9,933 nucleotides of DNA from the NCBI GenBank assembly GCA_030040395.1, contig JASHTU010000308.1, positions 1 through 9,933 of the forward strand, written 5' to 3'. The translations under genes were made by a program, and so were the position numbers. The stretch is from Acidobacteriaceae bacterium (GTDB lineage Bacteria > Acidobacteriota > Terriglobia > Terriglobales > Acidobacteriaceae). The notes under the pieces are model-generated. The model was not told the DNA's origin and made no database searches. It saw only the letters and a program-made list of their open reading frames with translations. Below are positions 1-6,865 of this stretch, piece after piece; the first letter of the stretch is position 1; each line of letters starts with the position of its first letter.

Positions 1-34
1 CAGTACGTCTGTAAGTCCTTCATTCTTTTCCCCC

Positions 35-40
35 GTGGAG
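35..40 (+). promoter_or_regulatory. Candidate ribosome binding site that favours a TTG start at 49
   Basis: GTGGAG at 35-40 is a reasonable Shine-Dalgarno match. It is 8 nt from the TTG at 49 but overlaps the GTG at 40. If it is the true site, the radical SAM protein begins at TTG 49 and is 349 residues long. This is inferred from spacing only. Confidence 0.35.
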
Positions 41-1098
41 TGACCAGGTTGCAGACTATTCATATTCTCAAGTCCTGGGGTAAGGTGCTTCTCGGCCACA
101 CCCCGATGCTCTCCATTGAAGTCACGCGCGAGTGCCCGCTGCACTGCCCCGGCTGTTACGCCTACGGCTCCGATCATCTGGGTGGCGATGTGACGCTTCG
201 CGATCTGGCTGACAAGCGTGGCGACGACCTCGTCGACGGCGTGCTTGGCCTCGTCGAGCGGCACAAGCCACTGCACGTGACGCTGGTGGGCGGCGAGCCC
301 ATGGTGCGGCATCGCGAGCTGGGGCGCATTCTTCCGGAGCTGAGCCGCCGCGGCATTTTCTCGATGGTCGTGACCAGCGGCATTCTGCCCATTCCGTATC
401 CTTGGATCGAGCTGCCCCGCTTCACGGTCGCCGTCTCCATCGACGGGCTACCCGAGCATCACGACGTGCGCCGCCATCCGGCGACCTATGAGCGCATTCT
501 CGGCAACCTGGCTGGCCGCCTGGTTAATGTCCACTGGACGATTACCGCGCAAATGTTCGCGAGGCCGGGCTACTTCGAGGAGTACGCGCGCTTTTGGAGC
601 GCGCGGCCCGAGGTGCGCCACATCTGGGTGAGCCTGTATTCGCCCCAACAGGGCGAACAGAGCGCGGAGCGCCTCAGCCCCGCGCAGCGGGAGGTGCTGG
701 CCAGCGAGTTGCCACGGCTGCACAAGCTTTATCCCAAGCTGCTCACCTCCGCCGGCTACGTCCACGCGCTGCTCCATCCGCCTGCTTCCCCGGCGGACTG
801 CACGTTTTCCCGCCTTTCGAAGAACTACTCCGCCGATCTCCGCGCCCATGTCGAGCCGTGCGTCTTTGGCGGCAATCCCGATTGCTCGCAATGTGGCTGC
901 TCGGCCAGCGCCGGTGCAGAATGGGTCAGCGGCATGCGCCTCGCCGGCCCGCTCAAGGTGCGCCATCTCATGCACGGCTCCATGGCCGTGGGCAGCGCGG
1001 TGGCTCGCTTGCAGGACGCGGCGCTCCCTGCCTGGATCGAGCGCATTGAGGGGTCCGCCAAACCGGACCCGACGCTGGTGCAGATTTCGATGGATTAG
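40..1098 (+). CDS. Radical SAM protein with C-terminal cysteine-rich (twitch/SPASM-like) region
   Basis: A protein of about 352 residues. The N-terminal CPLHCPGCY (C32, C36, C39) is the CxxxCxxC motif that binds the SAM-cleaving [4Fe-4S] cluster, and GGEP at 84-87 is the usual SAM-binding second motif, so radical SAM chemistry is well supported. A second Cys group lies near the C-terminus (C254, C274, C282, C285, C287; spacing C-x19-C-x7-C-x2-C-x-C), consistent with an auxiliary Fe-S cluster of the twitch/SPASM kind. The substrate is not recognisable. It lacks the look of HpnH, MoaA or PqqE, and no small precursor peptide gene is visible beside it. It stands alone on the + strand, convergent with the pseudouridine synthase. 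The start is uncertain: GTG at 40 has no properly spaced ribosome site, whereas TTG at 49 has GTGGAG eight bases upstream. The frame is open to the window edge, so a longer form cannot be excluded, but family-like sequence begins only around residue 5. Confidence 0.88.
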   Translation: MTRLQTIHILKSWGKVLLGHTPMLSIEVTRECPLHCPGCYAYGSDHLGGDVTLRDLADKRGDDLVDGVLGLVERHKPLHVTLVGGEPMVRHRELGRILPELSRRGIFSMVVTSGILPIPYPWIELPRFTVAVSIDGLPEHHDVRRHPATYERILGNLAGRLVNVHWTITAQMFARPGYFEEYARFWSARPEVRHIWVSLYSPQQGEQSAERLSPAQREVLASELPRLHKLYPKLLTSAGYVHALLHPPASPADCTFSRLSKNYSADLRAHVEPCVFGGNPDCSQCGCSASAGAEWVSGMRLAGPLKVRHLMHGSMAVGSAVARLQDAALPAWIERIEGSAKPDPTLVQISMD

Positions 1099-1114
1099 GT
1101 GACGAGCATACGGG

Positions 1115-1154
1115 GCCACAACCAGCGCCGTCCGAGTTCTCCCCAACTTGTGGC
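1115..1154. terminator. Possible bidirectional terminator or inverted repeat between convergent genes
   Basis: GCCACAA at 1115-1121 and TTGTGGC at 1148-1154 are perfect 7-bp inverted arms around a 26-nt loop. They sit in the 67-bp gap between the radical SAM stop and the pseudouridine synthase stop. The position suits a shared terminator, but there is no T-tract on either side and the loop is long, so the call is weak. Confidence 0.25.
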
Positions 1155-1165
1155 GTCCGGCTTCT

Positions 1166-3250
1166 TCATCGGCCAGGGTTTCTGAACCGGTTGTTGGCGC
1201 CGCGAACCGGGCCGCGCCGGTTTCGATGGCCCGGGTTGCCGGGTTTTGAAGGTGATTCCGGAGGGCGACGGTTTAGAGGGGCAGAGGTTGCCGAACGGTT
1301 GGGACGGCTGCCGGAACCGCGGCGTTGGTCTGGTTCCGGCTTGGGGCCCCAGGATTTTGCTGGGCGGGAACCGAAGCCGCCGCCGGAACGGTTGCCGTAG
1401 TTTTCGCGAAAAGGCTTGTCGAAGCGGCTTTGCGGTCGCGCCGGACGGTGAAGGTAGGAATGCTCGCCGTGTTTCCGGTAAGGGCGGCCGGACTGGGGCG
1501 TGGCTGGCGATTCCCCGGGGCGCTGCCGGGGTTGGAAGCCGCGGTTCTCGAGGCCTTGCCGATGGTTTTGGCGCGAGGGCGTGGCTTCGCGGAAGGGCTT
1601 TTCGCCCCGCTGATAAGGACCGGCCTGCGGGGGCCCCGGTTTACCACCCCGCCAGCCAAAATCGGTCCGCGGGGGCCCCGGTTTACCACTCCGCCGACCA
1701 AAATCGGTCTGCGGGAACCCCGGTTTGCGTCCGCGCGAGGGCGGCTCGGAGGCAGATCGTTCGGCGGCAGGAGGAGTCTCCCGCGGCAGTATCTTCGCAG
1801 TTTTCACGCGGCGAGGCTTGACGGCAAAACCAGTGGTATCTTGCCCCCTCAAGTTCTGTGGCAGGTCACGGCTTCTTGGGGTGGCGTCAACTTGACCGTG
1901 CGGCTTCGAGGCGCCCCTTCTCTGGTTTAGCTTGAGTTTCCCTTCGGCGGCGAGTTGGAGGGCGGCGAGTTCCTGGGGGGTGAGCTCGCGGAATTTACCC
2001 GGCTCGAGGTCGAGAATGAGGGGGCCGTAGCCGACGCGGCGAATCTTCTCGACGAAATGGCCGATGGACTGAAACATTTTGCGCAGCTCGCGGTTGCGGC
2101 CCTCGATGAGGACGACTTCGTACCAGGGGTTGTCGCCCTGGCGAACTTGGCGGATTCGCGCCGGAGCGGTCTGAACCTGGGGCGAGCCGGACGGGCCACG
2201 TTCAATGGGAACGCCGCCGCGGAGGCGGTCGAGCTCTTCCTCGGTGGGATGGCCGGAGATTTTGACGAGGTAGGTTTTTTCGACCGCGGAAGCGGCCTGG
2301 GTGAGGCGGTTGGCGAGTTCGCCGTCATTGGTCATGAGCAGCAGGCCCTCGCTCTGATAGTCGAGGCGGCCGACAGGGTAAAGGCGCTCGCGGAGTTTGG
2401 TGAAGAACTGCATGACGGTGGGCCGGCCTTCCGGATCGTCGACCGTGGTGACGTAACCTTTGGGCTTGTTGAGGACAAAGGTGCGGTGACGCTCGGGACC
2501 GTGGAGGAGCTTGCCGTCGACGCGGATGTGGTCGCGGGAGGGGTCGGCTTTGGCGCCCAGGGTGGTGACGACCTGGCCGTTGACCATGACGCGGCCCTCG
2601 ACGATCATCTCTTCGGCGCGGCGGCGGCTGGCGACGCCGGCCTGAGAGAGGATTTTCTGAAGGCGCTCGAGTTTGGCAGGCGGCTGGGTTGGGGATTCGG
2701 TTTCGACGGCAGGCGCTTTATCGGGGATCGTCTGCTCGGCCTCGGCTGGGGGCAGTGGGGCGGCGGATTCGGCGGCGAACTGAGTGCCGGGGTGGTCAAT
2801 CCTGCCGGGGGCGACTTCGGGCAGGCCGTGCTCGGCGTCGGAGGTCGTGTCGGCGCGATAGGCCTCCATCAGGGCTGCCGATTCCGGTTCGGCATTGGGC
2901 CCCACGGAGGTGCGGGCTTCGCCGCTGGTGACGTCGCCGATGGGGTCCTGAATGGGCTCCGAGATCGGTTCTGAGATTGGTCCCTGGATGGGTTCAGTGA
3001 GGTTGACCGGGACGGCAGCGGACTCGGCGCTCTGCTTCTTGACGGTAGTTTTGGTCTTGCTCTTGACGGCGGTTTTGGTCTTGCGCGGTTGCGCGGACGC
3101 AGATTTGGCTTTCGCGGATTTGGTTTTTGCGCCGGCCGGCGTAGCTTTGGCGCGCGTTCTCTTGATTTTGGGCGCGGGCGCGGTGGCCGGCTGCTCCGGC
3201 GCGCCGGATGCGGGTTCCGGGGCGGGGGTGTTTTGGGTTTCGTCGCTCAT
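1166..3250 (-). CDS. rluB: RluB/RsuA-family 23S rRNA pseudouridine synthase with long disordered N- and C-terminal extensions
   Basis: A 694-residue protein; ordinary RluB enzymes are about 250-300 residues. An S4 RNA-binding domain spans about 193-248 (LERLQKILSQAG...). The synthase core covers about 256-430, with NKPKGYVTT and the catalytic-Asp motif GRLDYQSEGLLL (D297), then a late RNRELRKMF element. The family converts uridine to pseudouridine in rRNA; by similarity to RluB the target would be helix 89/90-region 23S rRNA, but RsuA-like specificity cannot be excluded. Residues 1-192 are low complexity: a Lys/Ala/Thr-rich basic part at 28-73, then an acidic Pro/Glu/Ala part with a tetrapeptide repeat. 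Residues 437-694 are strongly basic, rich in Arg, Gly, Pro and Asn, with a 14-residue tandem repeat. ATG at 3250 begins 20 nt after the scpB stop, so the two are probably cotranscribed. No strong ribosome site is seen. The enzyme assignment is sure; the tails' role is unknown and may be extra RNA binding. Confidence 0.93.
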   Translation of the reverse strand: MSDETQNTPAPEPASGAPEQPATAPAPKIKRTRAKATPAGAKTKSAKAKSASAQPRKTKTAVKSKTKTTVKKQSAESAAVPVNLTEPIQGPISEPISEPIQDPIGDVTSGEARTSVGPNAEPESAALMEAYRADTTSDAEHGLPEVAPGRIDHPGTQFAAESAAPLPPAEAEQTIPDKAPAVETESPTQPPAKLERLQKILSQAGVASRRRAEEMIVEGRVMVNGQVVTTLGAKADPSRDHIRVDGKLLHGPERHRTFVLNKPKGYVTTVDDPEGRPTVMQFFTKLRERLYPVGRLDYQSEGLLLMTNDGELANRLTQAASAVEKTYLVKISGHPTEEELDRLRGGVPIERGPSGSPQVQTAPARIRQVRQGDNPWYEVVLIEGRNRELRKMFQSIGHFVEKIRRVGYGPLILDLEPGKFRELTPQELAALQLAAEGKLKLNQRRGASKPHGQVDATPRSRDLPQNLRGQDTTGFAVKPRRVKTAKILPRETPPAAERSASEPPSRGRKPGFPQTDFGRRSGKPGPPRTDFGWRGGKPGPPQAGPYQRGEKPFREATPSRQNHRQGLENRGFQPRQRPGESPATPQSGRPYRKHGEHSYLHRPARPQSRFDKPFRENYGNRSGGGFGSRPAKSWGPKPEPDQRRGSGSRPNRSATSAPLNRRPPESPSKPGNPGHRNRRGPVRGANNRFRNPGR
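1624..1749 (-). repeat. 42-bp tandem repeat, about three copies, inside the pseudouridine synthase C-terminal tail
   Basis: Units at 1624-1665 and 1666-1707 are nearly identical over 42 bp, and a third at 1708-1749 matches only in its first part. On the coding strand they give a 14-residue unit of the form PG(F/P)PxTDFGxRxGK. The near identity of the two full copies at DNA level suggests recent duplication or ongoing slippage. Confidence 0.8.
2936..2995 (-). repeat. 12-bp repeat encoding (E/G/D)-P-I-x tetrapeptides
   Basis: Five successive tetrapeptides EPIQ, GPIS, EPIS, EPIQ, DPIG (residues 86-105 of the pseudouridine synthase) come from imperfect 12-bp repeats. They lie in the disordered N-terminal extension between the Lys-rich part and the S4 domain. 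Confidence 0.65.
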
Positions 3251-3270
3251 GGGAGGGTCTCGGTTTCTGC

Positions 3271-4419
3271 CTATTCGGGAACGGAAGGCGGAGCTTCGGA
3301 TGGGTTAGATGAGGGCACTTCGACGGCGCCGGACTGGACCGCGGGTGCGGGCGACTCCAAAGTGGCGGTGGGTTCTGGGGCCGGAGACGGATCACCGGGG
3401 GTGGGGTCGGGATGGGCCGCAGCAGCAGCGCCGTGATCGGTTTCGGCTTGGAAATCCAAAGTGGCTTCGGAGGCCGTTTCAAGCCCGGCGAAAGATTCGA
3501 TTTCTTCCTCGGTGGGCGGCTCGACGTCTTCGAGTTCGCTGGCGGCGAGCTTTTCGAACTCCTCCATGGAGGGCAGCTCAGAGACGTCTTTGAGGCCGAA
3601 GCGAAGGAGGAACTCGCGCGTGGTTTTGTAGAGGATGGGGCGGCCGATGACAGGCTTGCGGCCAGCGGTCGTAATGAGCTTGCGGGCCAGGAGCGAGCCG
3701 AAGACAGCGGAGGAGTCGACGCCGCGGATTTCATTGACCTCAGGAGCGGTGACGGGCTGCTTATAGGCAATGACGGCGAGGGTTTCAAGGGCCGGCATGG
3801 AGAGTTTAAGAGGCGGTTTGAGGCTCTTGACGAAAGCGCGAACGGCGTCGTGGTACTCGGGCTTGGTGGCCATGCGGTAGCCGCCGGCGATTTCGCGAAT
3901 TTCGACGCCGCGGCCATCGGCGGCGTAGGCGGCAATGAGCTCGTCGAGAATCTGACGAAGGATGGCGCGGACTTCACGGTCCTGCTGGCGGGCCTGGCGG
4001 CGGGCTGCGGCGGCGGGGTCGGACGCGGCGGATTCGAGTTCGTCGTCCGGGTTTTCTTCGCAGGCTTCGGAGGTTACTGGTTCGAGGGCTTCGCTGGCTG
4101 CGGGTTCCGGGGAGGAATTTGCCTCCGCGGCAACGTTTGAAGGGGCTTCGGCGGTGGGCGAGGCGGGCTCGGCTGCGGATTGAGGAGGTTCTTCGGCGGC
4201 GCACGCGAGGGCGGGAGAATCGAATTCGGCGCTTTGGAGCTCAGGTGCGGGCAGGCCCGGGAGCGAATCAGGATTTTGGGCAGGTTGCGCGGCTTGGGCG
4301 GCTTCCTGCTGCGCTTTCCACTCCAGGGCCTCGGCGGTGAAGAGAAAAGCGAGCTGGGCCAGGGTGACCGGCTCCTCGGCGGCGTAAATGACGGCTTCCA
4401 GCTTGGCTTTGAGACTCAT
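3271..4419 (-). CDS. scpB: Segregation and condensation protein B (ScpB) with a large low-complexity insertion
   Basis: ScpB is a winged-helix dimer that binds the kleisin ScpA in the SMC condensin complex and helps chromosome compaction and segregation. The family start MSLKAKLEAVIYAAEEPVTL matches residues 1-20, so ATG 4419 was chosen over an in-frame upstream start at 4680 that overlaps the transporter and adds 87 Pro/Ser-rich residues. At 382 residues it is about twice the usual length of 180-220. Residues about 34-148 are an Ala/Glu/Pro/Ser-rich stretch inserted in the first winged-helix domain, which resumes at DREVRAILRQILDEL. Conserved sequence continues through GGYRMATKPEY (179-189), the second winged helix (LETLAVIAYKQPVTAPEVNEIRG, 211-233) and FLLRFGL (270-276). 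Residues about 297-382 are another Pro/Glu/Ala-rich tail. It lies 121 nt after the transporter stop and 20 nt before the pseudouridine synthase. No strong ribosome site or promoter is apparent. Confidence 0.93.
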   Translation of the reverse strand: MSLKAKLEAVIYAAEEPVTLAQLAFLFTAEALEWKAQQEAAQAAQPAQNPDSLPGLPAPELQSAEFDSPALACAAEEPPQSAAEPASPTAEAPSNVAAEANSSPEPAASEALEPVTSEACEENPDDELESAASDPAAAARRQARQQDREVRAILRQILDELIAAYAADGRGVEIREIAGGYRMATKPEYHDAVRAFVKSLKPPLKLSMPALETLAVIAYKQPVTAPEVNEIRGVDSSAVFGSLLARKLITTAGRKPVIGRPILYKTTREFLLRFGLKDVSELPSMEEFEKLAASELEDVEPPTEEEIESFAGLETASEATLDFQAETDHGAAAAAHPDPTPGDPSPAPEPTATLESPAPAVQSGAVEVPSSNPSEAPPSVPE

Positions 4420-4540
4420 GCGGGTACGAGCACCATTCTGTATGGTAGCGGATGCGGGTCGAGGCTGCCCTGCCGGGGGAAGCGGCGGCGGCGACGGGGC
4501 GAAACGCGGGCTTGGACAGGGCCGATCAGGCGGCTGGAGG

Positions 4541-6160
4541 TCAGGAGAAAAGGCGAAAGAGCGCGAAAAGTAAGCCGGAGAGCAGCGCGGCGGCGGGAAG
4601 AGTGAAGACCCAACCGGCGGCGATGTTGCGGACGGTGGAGAGGCGCAGTCCGCTGCCGTTGGCGGACATGGCCCCGGCAACGCCGGAGCTGAGAATGTGG
4701 GTGGTGCTGACGGGGAGCCCGAACTTGTCGGCGGCGAAGATGGTGGCCATGGTGACGAGCCCGGCGCTGGCGCCCTGGGCGTAGGTCATTTCCTCCTTGC
4801 CGATGCGCTCGCCGACGGTGATGACGATGCGCTTCCAGCCGACCATGGTGCCGAGGCCGAGGGCCAGGGCAACGGCCACTTTCACCCAATCGGGGATGAA
4901 CTTGGTGGATTTATCGAGCTGGCTGCGATAGTTCCGCAGCGCGGCGGTTTCCTGCTGGGTGAAGGCGACATCGTGCGCGAGGGCCATGCGATGCAGCGCC
5001 TCACCGGTGAGGTACATATCGTTGCGGACCTTGGTCTGGTCGGAGGCAGGAATGGACTGGAAGGATTGGTATGCGACCAGCTCGTGGTTGAGCTCGGCGA
5101 CGAGTTGGCGGACGGCGGGGACGGTGTCGGGTTGGAGACGGCCGGTGCGGAGGTAGTTGGCGACCTCAGTCTGAGCGTCGGGATCGAGAACGGCCCCAGG
5201 ATCCACGTGGCGATCGAGAATTTGGCTGGTTTGTTCGGAGGCGGCGATGAACTGCTGGACCTGGGCGGGGCCGATGGCGTGGTTGAGGTCGTAGGCGGTG
5301 GGCACGGTTCCGATGAGGATGAGCATGATGAGACCCATGCCCTTCTGGCCGTCGTTGGAGCCGTGGAAAAAGCTGACGCCGGAGCAGGCAAGCACCATGA
5401 GGGCGCGAATGGAGCGGGGCGGAGGCTCGGAACCTTGAGGGGCGCGATGGAGGGAGGGGGAGGCATTGAGGCGCTTGGCCAGGAGAAGCAGCAGGCCGGC
5501 GAGAGCAAAGCCCAATAAGGGCGAGATGAGCAGAGCTTCGAGAACACGGACGGCCTGAGGCCAGTCGAGGCCCGAGGCCCCGGGGCGCGGGTTCAGAAGC
5601 TGGTTGGCGAGACCAACGCCGATGATGGAGCCGACCATGGTGTGGGAGCTCGACGCGGGCAGGCCAAACCACCAGGTGCCCAGGTTCCAGAGGATGGCCG
5701 CGATGAGCAGGGCAAAGACCATGGCGAATCCGGAACCGGAACTGACGCGAAGAATGAGTTCGACGGGCAGGAGGGCGACGACGGCGAAGGCGACGGCACC
5801 AGACGAGACGAGCACGCCAGCCAGATTGCACAAGCCAGACCAGACCACAGCGACGTTCGGCGGCAACGAGTTGGTGTAGATAACCGGAGCTACGGCGTTG
5901 GCGGTGTCGTGAAAGCCATTTACGAATTCGAAGCCGAGAGCGATGAGCAGGGCGAAGGCGAGCAAAACAAATGGCCATGCGCGGGCAACGGGTACGTTGG
6001 CGAGGTCGCGGACGACATGAATGGCGATGTAAGCCAACCCGCCCAGCATGGCGAGAAAAAACAGCACCGTGCCGGCGCGCGTGGAGGCGCGAGCCTGCTT
6101 GCGCTCGAGCAGGGATTTGCCTACGGGCAGAGCTTCGACAGCGGTTGCGAAGCCAGCCAT
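4541..6160 (-). CDS. pit: PiT-family inorganic phosphate transporter with large central soluble loop
   Basis: A 539-residue inner-membrane permease of the PHO4/PiT family, which takes up phosphate as a metal-phosphate complex or by cation symport. The two homologous halves show the signature motifs: GFEFVNGFHDTANAVAP (76-92) and GLPASSSHTMVGS (166-178) in the first, and VSFFHGSNDGQKGMG (262-276) and GLPVSTTHILSSG (481-493) in the second. About ten hydrophobic segments are visible, the first at about 31-50 after a 30-residue basic N-terminus. The segment at about 288-424 is hydrophilic and mostly helical, a long inter-domain loop. The Gly-Ser-Asn-Asp-Gly-Gln-Lys form of the second signature is shared by a PiT subgroup. 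No phoU or DUF47 Pit accessory gene is adjacent, so a dedicated regulator is not seen. ATG 6160 has GGTGAT about 6-7 nt upstream. The gene has a 309-nt upstream gap and probably its own promoter. Phosphate is the likely substrate, by family. Confidence 0.93.
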   Translation of the reverse strand: MAGFATAVEALPVGKSLLERKQARASTRAGTVLFFLAMLGGLAYIAIHVVRDLANVPVARAWPFVLLAFALLIALGFEFVNGFHDTANAVAPVIYTNSLPPNVAVVWSGLCNLAGVLVSSGAVAFAVVALLPVELILRVSSGSGFAMVFALLIAAILWNLGTWWFGLPASSSHTMVGSIIGVGLANQLLNPRPGASGLDWPQAVRVLEALLISPLLGFALAGLLLLLAKRLNASPSLHRAPQGSEPPPRSIRALMVLACSGVSFFHGSNDGQKGMGLIMLILIGTVPTAYDLNHAIGPAQVQQFIAASEQTSQILDRHVDPGAVLDPDAQTEVANYLRTGRLQPDTVPAVRQLVAELNHELVAYQSFQSIPASDQTKVRNDMYLTGEALHRMALAHDVAFTQQETAALRNYRSQLDKSTKFIPDWVKVAVALALGLGTMVGWKRIVITVGERIGKEEMTYAQGASAGLVTMATIFAADKFGLPVSTTHILSSGVAGAMSANGSGLRLSTVRNIAAGWVFTLPAAALLSGLLFALFRLFS

Positions 6161-6469
6161 CAGAAATCACCGCAGCGGCCGAAGGCGCGCCGGGAGCAGG
6201 TGGGGCTCCAGCGTGGAGGCGCAGCAACGGAACAATGGAGTGAATGAAATGGAGATGGACTGGAGAGAAAGAGAAGTATGCGCGATGAACTGACGTCCAT
6301 AAAACCCCAACAACCGGTCGAACGCGGTTGTTTACCCGGCCAGTGGGGACCCGAAACCGGGCTACAGTTGATTTTACACCACATAGGCGGGGTGGGGTGG
6401 GCGCCGGCGGAGGAACGGTGGAAATCGGGCGGCGGGCGGCGCGGAGAAACATGCGGGAACGAAGCGCGT
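6161..6469. other. Intergenic region between doc and the phosphate transporter
   Basis: These 309 bases contain no convincing gene; ORFs crossing them are shadows of neighbouring genes. On the transporter's strand, the part nearest the gene includes a pyrimidine-rich CT stretch (about 6225-6280), probably 5' untranslated leader. Further upstream is a perfect inverted repeat at 6309-6332. I see no strong sigma-70 promoter and no Pho-box-like direct repeat. A promoter for the transporter is expected here but cannot be placed. Confidence 0.5.
6309..6332. repeat. Inverted repeat with 8-bp arms, candidate operator or weak terminator
   Basis: AACAACCG at 6309-6316 and CGGTTGTT at 6325-6332 are perfect inverted arms separated by 8 nt. 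The repeat lies about 140 nt past the doc stop and about 150 nt before the transporter start. On the - strand it is followed by GGGGTTTTA, which is too short a T-run for a confident terminator. It could equally bind a dimeric regulator of the transporter. Confidence 0.35.
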
Positions 6470-6865
6470 TTATCCGGGAGCGGTGTTGCGGTGGAACCAG
6501 GCAGCGAGGTGATCCTCAGAGATTTCGCCGGCGGCAAGGCCCAGGAATGTGAGGCAGGCGTCCTGCTGGGTTGCGGTAACTTGGAGGCCGTTGACTTCGA
6601 GGAAAGCAAAAGAAACCAGAAGGGCAGTGCGCTTATTGCCATCGGCAAAGGGGTGATTGGAGGAGAGGCCGTAGGCGTACGCGGCGGCGAGACGAAGGAG
6701 CGAAGGCCGGGATTCGGCGTAGGTCCAGAGGTTCTTTGGCCGGGCAAGAGCCGATTCCAGCAAGCCGGCGTCGCGGAGGCCTTCTGAGCCGCCGTGAGCG
6801 GCCAGCGTGAGGTCGTGGGCGATGACGGCGTCCAGGACTTCCATCCAGAGCGGAGTTTGCATCAT
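6470..6865 (-). CDS. doc: Doc-type (death-on-curing) Fic-fold toxin of a type II toxin-antitoxin module
   Basis: A 131-residue protein, the usual Doc size. Doc toxins have a minimal Fic fold but phosphorylate EF-Tu rather than AMPylating a target, which halts translation. The active-site motif HPFADGNKR (71-79) has the Doc pattern HxFxDxNKR, with Lys where true Fic AMP-transferases have Gly, so kinase activity is expected. The N-terminal HGGSEGLRDAGLLESALARP (24-43) is another hallmark of the family. The catalytic residues all look intact, so nothing suggests decay. Two ATG codons in tandem (6865 and 6862) follow the antitoxin stop directly (TAAATGATG), implying translational coupling and lower toxin output; no clear ribosome site precedes them. 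Its partner is an AbrB/MazE-fold protein rather than the Phd protein paired with Doc of phage P1. Confidence 0.92.
   Translation of the reverse strand: MMQTPLWMEVLDAVIAHDLTLAAHGGSEGLRDAGLLESALARPKNLWTYAESRPSLLRLAAAYAYGLSSNHPFADGNKRTALLVSFAFLEVNGLQVTATQQDACLTFLGLAAGEISEDHLAAWFHRNTAPG

Noticed and set aside
448..1146. - strand open frame of 232 codons opposite the radical SAM gene
   Set aside because: Arg/Ala/His-rich shadow; the + strand frame has the CxxxCxxC and GGEP motifs.
1624..1749. Short tandem repeats considered as a CRISPR array
   Set aside because: Units are contiguous with no spacers, are a multiple of three, and lie in frame inside a coding region.
1955..2974. Long + strand open frame of 339 codons opposite the pseudouridine synthase gene
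   Set aside because: It is Gly/Ala/Val/Asp-rich with no family motif and is the antisense shadow expected in GC-rich DNA; the - strand frame has clear S4 and synthase motifs.
4420..4680. N-terminal extension of ScpB by 87 residues from an upstream start
   Set aside because: It would overlap the end of the transporter, is Pro/Ser-rich without family similarity, and the conserved ScpB start MSLKAKLEA is exactly at 4419.
4697..5518. + strand open frame of 273 codons opposite the phosphate transporter
   Set aside because: Gly/Glu-rich antisense shadow; the opposite frame encodes an obvious PiT transporter.
6336..6366. GC-rich stretch with CCCGG and CCGGG that might fold as an RNA element in the transporter leader
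   Set aside because: Arms are only 4-5 bp, with no recognisable riboswitch or tRNA-like pattern.
5166..6452. - strand open frame of 428 codons overlapping the 5' half of the transporter in another frame
   Set aside because: Arg/Pro/Ser-rich out-of-frame translation of the transporter gene with no membrane segments or family similarity.
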